Positions 20,601 through 64,000 of a stretch of DNA of 64,000 nucleotides are shown in pieces. A model generated the notes under the pieces. It was not told the origin of the DNA. It did no database searches and was given only the letters and a program-made list of their open reading frames with translations. The translations under genes were made by a program, and so were the position numbers. How positions within the stretch are numbered: position 1 is the stretch's first letter; each line of letters opens with the position of its first letter. Origin of the DNA: Paulinella micropora (taxonomy: Eukaryota; Cercozoa; Imbricatea; Euglyphida); assembly GCA_009731375.1 (NCBI GenBank), contig BJOX01000148.1, forward strand, positions 348,096-412,095, given 5' to 3'.

Positions 20601-21714
20601 ACATAGAGCTCAGAGCCATATGGCCGCATGATAACCAGCCCGGTAAGGACCGATAGACAGCAGCCTTGAATGCGACTTTGAGTTTGCAGTAGTAGTAAGT
20701 CAGAGGATCAGGCTGTCAACTTGGACAGCTGGTCACCTCTTGCCTTTTATTGAAAAACTTGATTAGTAACTTGAAAGTCTAACTGCTCACTTACTTTTCT
20801 GAAGTACTTGAAAATGGCCCCGAGTCTCGGCCCGTTGGATCCGAGTTTAAAATTGTTATTTGACCCGGCTCGGAACCGGCAGTACTTGTTTTTGACCTTT
20901 CTGGTTGTGGAAAGACTAGCTATAACGACGTTGTGGAAAGCTAGTTATAACTGTCACACTAACTTCACGAAGGTGATTATTTAAACGAAAGTAACTGATT
21001 GAAATATCGTTTTAGCTTGTCTACCTGTGAGCCGGTTGTAGTAAAAGGAAGGCAGGATTACTGCCATAGTAGCCTTTTAAATATGAACTTCTAGGGCAAA
21101 CAGCTATTTTTTTACGCAAACACTTTTAATAATACAATACTTGCCACGTGACTTGTAGGCCACCGAATAAGTTTTTCAAGTTGTCTTTATTATTATATTA
21201 ATAGTGCCAGGAATGATAAAATTTCCACTTACCGGTTACGATCATATGTTCGCCTATCCAGAGATTCAAGCCGGAATCTCTTTCATCTCTAGAAATTTGA
21301 AAACTTTCCAGAAAGTATTTATGTTGTATACGCTCAATAAAAGGGTTAGATACAGGTAGGTGCGTAGGTTGGACTACTGGGTTGGTAGGTATTAGGTGGG
21401 TGGGTGGGTAGGTGGGTAGGTAGGTAGGCAAGGAGGGATGGAGGAATGGAGGGAGAGAGGGAGGCAGAAGGAGAGATTGTCCGTAGCTATTCTGAATTTA
21501 AACACAGTATTAATAGGAAGGTAGGTAGGTAGGTAGGTAGGTTGTGAAGGAGGGAGATATGGAGAGAGAGAGAGAGAGAGGACTATTGAACAATATGTTG
21601 CTGCTTATACTGATAAAACCATGATCGAGAATTCTAAGTGTTGACCGATACGTAGGGAAGGAAGGAAGCAGGGAGAGGGAGGGGTCTTGAAATAGCATTA
21701 TAGTATGTTGCTGC
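20601..21714. other. Intergenic, (GGTA)n short arrays, no gene
   Basis: Ordinary sequence with a purine-rich (GGTA/GGGA)n patch at about 21355-21560. A segment near 21590-21640 (TATGTTGCTGCT..TGATAAAACCATG) recurs at 21711-21760, partly inside the 3' end of the methyltransferase gene, so that gene end has been duplicated. Confidence 0.5.
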
Positions 21715-22692
21715 TCATGCTGGTAAGAACATGGTCCAGAACTCTAAGTTTTGACCTATTCGACTGGCTTGGGCAGTCCATTTGAACTTGGCCGCCTGAA
21801 ATAGTGGTAACCGAGAATGTGCAATCGCTAACGGACCCGCGCACAACACCATCGCATAACCTCCGGGTTTGAGGAGTCTTTGGCATTCTGAGAGCATATC
21901 TAATGCTGCCTTTTCTGACCCTTGGGAACAGAGCACACAGTCAAGGGCGCCCTTGTCTAGAATAAGATCAAAGGAGGAATCCTTCATATCCCTGAGATTA
22001 GTAGTGTCCCCCAGCCTATATTCCACTTGATTCTGCTGCGCTGACTGCTTGCTTGATGCCTGTATATTCTGGGCTTGACGCTTGCGCGCCGCCTCCAACG
22101 CCAGTTCGGAAATGTCGACCCCGACTACTTGCATGCAACCCGCACGTAGAAGTGTCGGACACACATCCGATGTACCACAGCCCAGCTCCAGCACCCTCAT
22201 GGCGTCCAGTTTTGGAAGGCCGTTGAATTCGCTGTACCAGCTTGCAAACGCTTGGAAGTCCAGCGTGTGTACAATACTTGCGCTGGGCTCATTGCCGGCT
22301 TCTTCTGTCTCCTCTTTCTTGCCCACCGCTTTTTTCTTCTGCTTCTTCCCACGCAGCTTCTTTTTCTCTGCCTCAACTTCCATCTGCTGGGCAATATCTT
22401 CCCAAGCCTCCTGCAGCTCCGCACGCGTGAATTTCCTCCGAGCACGCATCTGCAGTGGTTTGGATCGCATGAGTGCCTCAAACTTGTTGAAGCTTGTGAG
22501 CTGTTCAGAGTCGGGTTCTAACATGGCGGTGAACTCTTTCTGGGCAGTCTTGTGGTCTGTGACGCGTTCCTCTTCCAGCTGCTGCATCACCTGCCCAATG
22601 AATGTCTTGGCATCTTCATACCACTCGAAGGGCTCACTGTTTATTTTGTATCGTAAGTTCCAATACTCTGCCGTTGCATATCCAACATTCAT
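21715..22692 (-). CDS. EEF1A lysine methyltransferase-like (METTL13/EEF1AKMT4 class) SAM methyltransferase
   Basis: An intronless 325-residue protein. The N-terminus has YWNLRYKINSEPFEWYEDA, the family's YWxxRY...FxWY signature. Motif I is VLELGCGTSDV (residues about 165-175), followed by VGVDIS (motif II) and the diagnostic SFDLILDKGALDCVL, then LLKPGGYAMVLC. Family knowledge: these enzymes transfer methyl from SAM to eEF1A lysine or N-terminus. Unusual is an insertion of roughly 90 residues, Lys/Glu-rich and probably helical (EKKKLRGKKQKKKAVGKKEE), between the N-terminal signature and motif I. The exact substrate cannot be read from sequence. It is transcribed away from the 22843 gene. Confidence 0.85.
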   Translation of the reverse strand: MNVGYATAEYWNLRYKINSEPFEWYEDAKTFIGQVMQQLEEERVTDHKTAQKEFTAMLEPDSEQLTSFNKFEALMRSKPLQMRARRKFTRAELQEAWEDIAQQMEVEAEKKKLRGKKQKKKAVGKKEETEEAGNEPSASIVHTLDFQAFASWYSEFNGLPKLDAMRVLELGCGTSDVCPTLLRAGCMQVVGVDISELALEAARKRQAQNIQASSKQSAQQNQVEYRLGDTTNLRDMKDSSFDLILDKGALDCVLCSQGSEKAALDMLSECQRLLKPGGYAMVLCAGPLAIAHSRLPLFQAAKFKWTAQASRIGQNLEFWTMFLPA

Positions 22693-22842
22693 GGCCCGCA
22701 GAGGTGCTGCACCAGAGCGAGGAGAAGCTTCAAGGTGTCACAGAAGACTGTTTTTGAGGTGGCACTGCACACCGTTGGTCATTGGCAGGGTGCCGTTTCT
22801 TTCAGCCCGGGCCGTCTGAGACCTTAAATCTACTGTCTCGAG
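22693..22842. promoter_or_regulatory. Short divergent intergenic region, candidate bidirectional promoter
   Basis: 150 bp separate the two start codons (22692 minus, 22843 plus). No TATA box or CpG cluster is obvious. Assignment rests on geometry only. Confidence 0.4.
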
Positions 22843-49521
<26,679 letters not shown>

Positions 49522-50545
49522 TTTTTTTTTTTTGTTGTTGTTTTTGTTGTTGTTGTTGTTGTTGTTGTTGTTTTTTGTTTTTTGCAAACACTTTCACAGT
49601 AATGAAAATACTTGCCATGGTTATAGTATGACTTGCGAACTTCCAAAAATAAAAACACTCTGAATGCTCAAGTGCCAGTGCAACTTTCCCCTGGCTCCAT
49701 AATCAAAGGGTGAGCAAGGATACCTGAGGTCCCGTAGCCCCGTGTTGTAGACTAAGTATTTCAACAATCATGAAAGTATAATATTATGTTATTAATAATT
49801 ATATCGACCCACAGACTCAGAAAATGAGTTCGAAGTTTTGGGCTACTCGGTAAAATGGTGGTAGACAACTGGGATCCCGGAGCCTCCGGTTAACAGGCCG
49901 GCTAGTTTCCCTACCCGGACCTTCAAAATTTTCCATCGGGAGGGGGGGGGGGGGGGGGGGGTAAATAATTCTGAAAGTGAAGACTGTTTGTTTACTAATA
50001 AATCTGGTATTAATTATTCTGAAAGTGAAGTTTGTTATTCAAGTTATTAAAATGAAGTTATTTTCATTTGTACGGGTACATATACTGATCAGACCGATAT
50101 ATTATATACACTGATATGAAAAGCAGTTGAAACGTTCGGCCTGGCATTATTAAAATATAAAAAAGTTATAAGCCTGAGTATGAAAAAAAGTTGAAAATCC
50201 AATTAAAAAAGTTATATGTATAAAAAAGATAATTGCTGACTCTAAACTTTTTTGACTCTTGAAAGTCAGACTCATGATCATTTCTATAAGATAGAACCAG
50301 GCTTTTTTAATACATAAAAGTTTTTTATAAGATACTGAGAACTTTTTTATAAGATAGAGCTTTTCAAGTTTATAAGATAGAACTTATGATTTTTTATATA
50401 AATGTGAATCCAAAGTGCCAGTGTGTTGACTTGAATCAGTGTCGACAGTTATAACTAGTGATCCGGTGTGCGGTGCCACTGATTCTAATGAATGTGATAA
50501 TTAGTGATACTCGGACAGGTAATAATATAATAATGTAGTGCTATA
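49522..50545. other. Intergenic, AT-rich, no gene
   Basis: (TTG)n 49534-49572. TTTTTATAAGATA-type words recur near 50283-50390. Poly-G at 49943. Confidence 0.5.
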
Positions 50546-50562
50546 CCTGAGAGAGAGAGACT

Positions 50563-50599
<37 letters not shown>

Positions 50600-50701
50600 T
50601 GAGAGAGAGAGAGAGCCTGAGAGAGAGAGAGAGAGAGAGCCTCGGAGAGAGAGAGATGATATATATATATATCATATATATATATCATATATATATTAAT
50701 A

Positions 50702-50783
<82 letters not shown>

Positions 50784-50817
50784 GTGAGTGAGTGAGTGTG
50801 TGTGAGAGAGAGAGAGA

Positions 50818-50890
<73 letters not shown>

Positions 50891-51246
50891 NNNNNNNNNN
50901 NNNNNNNNNNNNNNNNNNNNNNNNNNNNNNNNNNNNNNNNNNNNNNNNNNNNNNNNNNNNNNNNNNNNNNNNNNNNNNNNNNNNNNNNNNNNNNNNNNNN
51001 NNNNNNNNNNNNNNNNNNNNNNNNNNNNNNNNNNNNNNNNNNNNNNNNNNNNNNNNNNNNNNNNNNNNNNNNNNNNNNNNNNNNNNNNNNNNNNNNNNNN
51101 NNNNNNNGAGAGAGAGAGAGAGAGAGAGAGAGATGAGAGAGATGAGAGAGATGAGAGAGATGAGAGAGATGAGAGATGAGAGAGATGAGAGAGATGAGAG
51201 ATGAGAGAGATGAGAGAGATGAGAGAGATGAGAGAGAGAGATAGAG

Positions 51247-51297
<51 letters not shown>

Positions 51298-51298
51298 G
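50546..51298. repeat. (GA)n, (TA)n and (GAGAT)n arrays with gap 50891-51107
   Basis: GA 50546-50655, TA 50660-50770, GA to 51298 with GATGAGAGA blocks. Confidence 0.95.
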
Positions 51299-51418
51299 GT
51301 TAAAATTACAATTTCTTGTCACCGTTAAAAATTTTCTAGCTTGATTGCACTTAGTTGTCAAGGAGTCCTGAAGAGAGATGATGTATAACCGTGCGGTGAA
51401 TTTAGTTTTCTTTTTGCT

Positions 51419-51498
51419 TTGTCTGACCTCGCCCAAATATTTGCAATTTCCAGCTCGCTACAATACCAGCTATTTTTTGCTTGGGCGAGGTCAGACAA
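51419..51498. promoter_or_regulatory. Perfect 18-bp inverted repeat upstream of the KAR5-like gene
   Basis: Arms TTGTCTGACCTCGCCCAA (51419-51436) and TTGGGCGAGGTCAGACAA (51481-51498), 44-nt loop. It lies about 380 bp before the start codon. It could be a cruciform, an RNA hairpin or a dyad binding site; function is unknown. Confidence 0.5.
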
Positions 51499-51874
51499 TT
51501 TGCTCAAACGAGCCGGAGGCGAGTCGGTTCAATGTCCTGACCGAGCTCAAATGCTATTTCGCGAGCAACGATTGGTGCTTTTTTGCACGCTGCGCCATTT
51601 TGACCAATATCGCGTCGTGAACACCTTAGTGAACGACGACAAAAAGCTATCTAGATGATCTAGTTAAGATATTGAATAGTTTTCAGTCTGTTTGATCCAT
51701 CTAAATGAGATATTCATCGATATCTGAGCTTGTTTAGAAATTGAATTAGCTTCTATAAGAAAAAGAAAGTTGTCGATGTTGTCCCGGCCGTCTCCGCACT
51801 TCAAATGCCTCAATTACCATATGAAATGCCATTTTCCTTGCACCCAACCTTGGTTTTTTTGTTGACCCTTTTTG

Positions 51875-63539
<11,665 letters not shown>

Positions 63540-63616
63540 GTACTAATATAAGTATATTCGTATGTGTATGCATACTTATTGCATGCCCACTTGCGTACAT
63601 ACATAAAGCAATTTAG

Positions 63617-63655
63617 TAGAAGATATAAACAAGGCCTTAGCTGATTTCCAAAAAG
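63617..63655 (+). pseudogene. Probable diverged copy of exon K11
   Basis: EDINKALADFQK resembles EEANRALALIQE and is followed by GTAAAA, but it is out of phase with K11 (stop in the required frame). It could be a later exon using another acceptor. Confidence 0.4.
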
Positions 63656-64000
63656 GTAAAATCTTTATCCTACGAGTATGGATTCAAAGATACCTACATA
63701 CATGCGTACAAGAAAGACGTACATACTACGAACGACATACATACTACTCTTAATATATACATGACATACATACATGCATGCATACCTGCCGAAAGTACTC
63801 ACACACATATATTTGTAAGCCATTTACATTTTGTAATCTCACAAGACTGACCAGCGCTTGCTTTGTATCATGATCATAGTAATGTGTAGATACATAATTA
63901 TGATGTACATACAGATACATGAAATGGTGATGCTGCTTTCACGTGAATTGTATAGTCTCACCAGACCAAGCAGCGCTTGCTTGGTGTCATGCATGTATGT
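63656..64000. other. Intron sequence with a short duplication
   Basis: TCTCACAAGACTGACCAGCG..(63836) and TCTCACCAGACCAAGCAGCG..(63956) are two copies of one segment. No exon seen. Confidence 0.5.

Noticed and set aside
51378-51658. ORFs of about 80 codons spanning the inverted repeat
   Set aside because: Two overlapping frames of similar length, no motif; the region is upstream of the KAR5-like start codon and the dyad explains its structure better.

Overview
This is nuclear DNA of an intron-rich eukaryote. It has GT-AG introns, a signal-peptide gene, LINEs, a tRNA-derived SINE and megabase-style simple repeats. I cannot place the lineage; a protist, alga or other non-model eukaryote would fit. 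Well over half of the window is microsatellite: (TATC)n, (TATG/TACA)n, (GAA)n, (GA/CT)n, (TTTC)n, (TAG)n and (TTA)n. Seventeen N gaps interrupt it, mostly inside simple repeats.

Layout. 1-208 is a truncated SINE. 345-2183 (-) is a mucin-like type II membrane or secreted protein with eight tandem modules. 4631-5444 (-) holds four small exons of a gene resembling Erv/ALR sulfhydryl oxidases. 5560-6780 is simple repeat. 8349-13040 is a two-ORF LINE whose 3' piece sits in a contig that looks flipped. 13726-17312 (+) is a protein with a possible Erf4/golgin-A7-like N-terminus, a B-box-like zinc site and NPF/DPF repeats. 18680-20600 is decayed element debris. 21715-22692 (-) is an intronless EEF1A-lysine-methyltransferase-like protein, about 150 bp head to head with the next gene.

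22843-49521 (+) contains the main result: a NifS/selenocysteine-lyase-like PLP enzyme broken into at least 26 exons. Most are 24-95 nt, about 1.3 kb of coding sequence in 26.7 kb. 51875-63539 and beyond (+) is a KAR5/Brambleberry/GEX1-like nuclear fusion protein gene with at least 11 exons. These exons are too short for ORF finding. I found them by matching family motifs and splice sites, and reading phase agrees at almost every consecutive visible junction.

Two genome-level patterns stand out. First, many small exons are accompanied by truncated nearby copies (exon echoes) separated by microsatellite; one KAR5-like exon head occurs eleven times, once inverted. Second, each dispersed repeat family is tied to one microsatellite: the SINE to (TTA)n, a LINE to (TAG)n, and four anonymous families (named B, C, D and E here) to (TATC)n. 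Families C and D share one 3' terminus, and B and E share another. This suggests retroposons with microsatellite tails and/or microsatellite-directed insertion, which then expand the introns.
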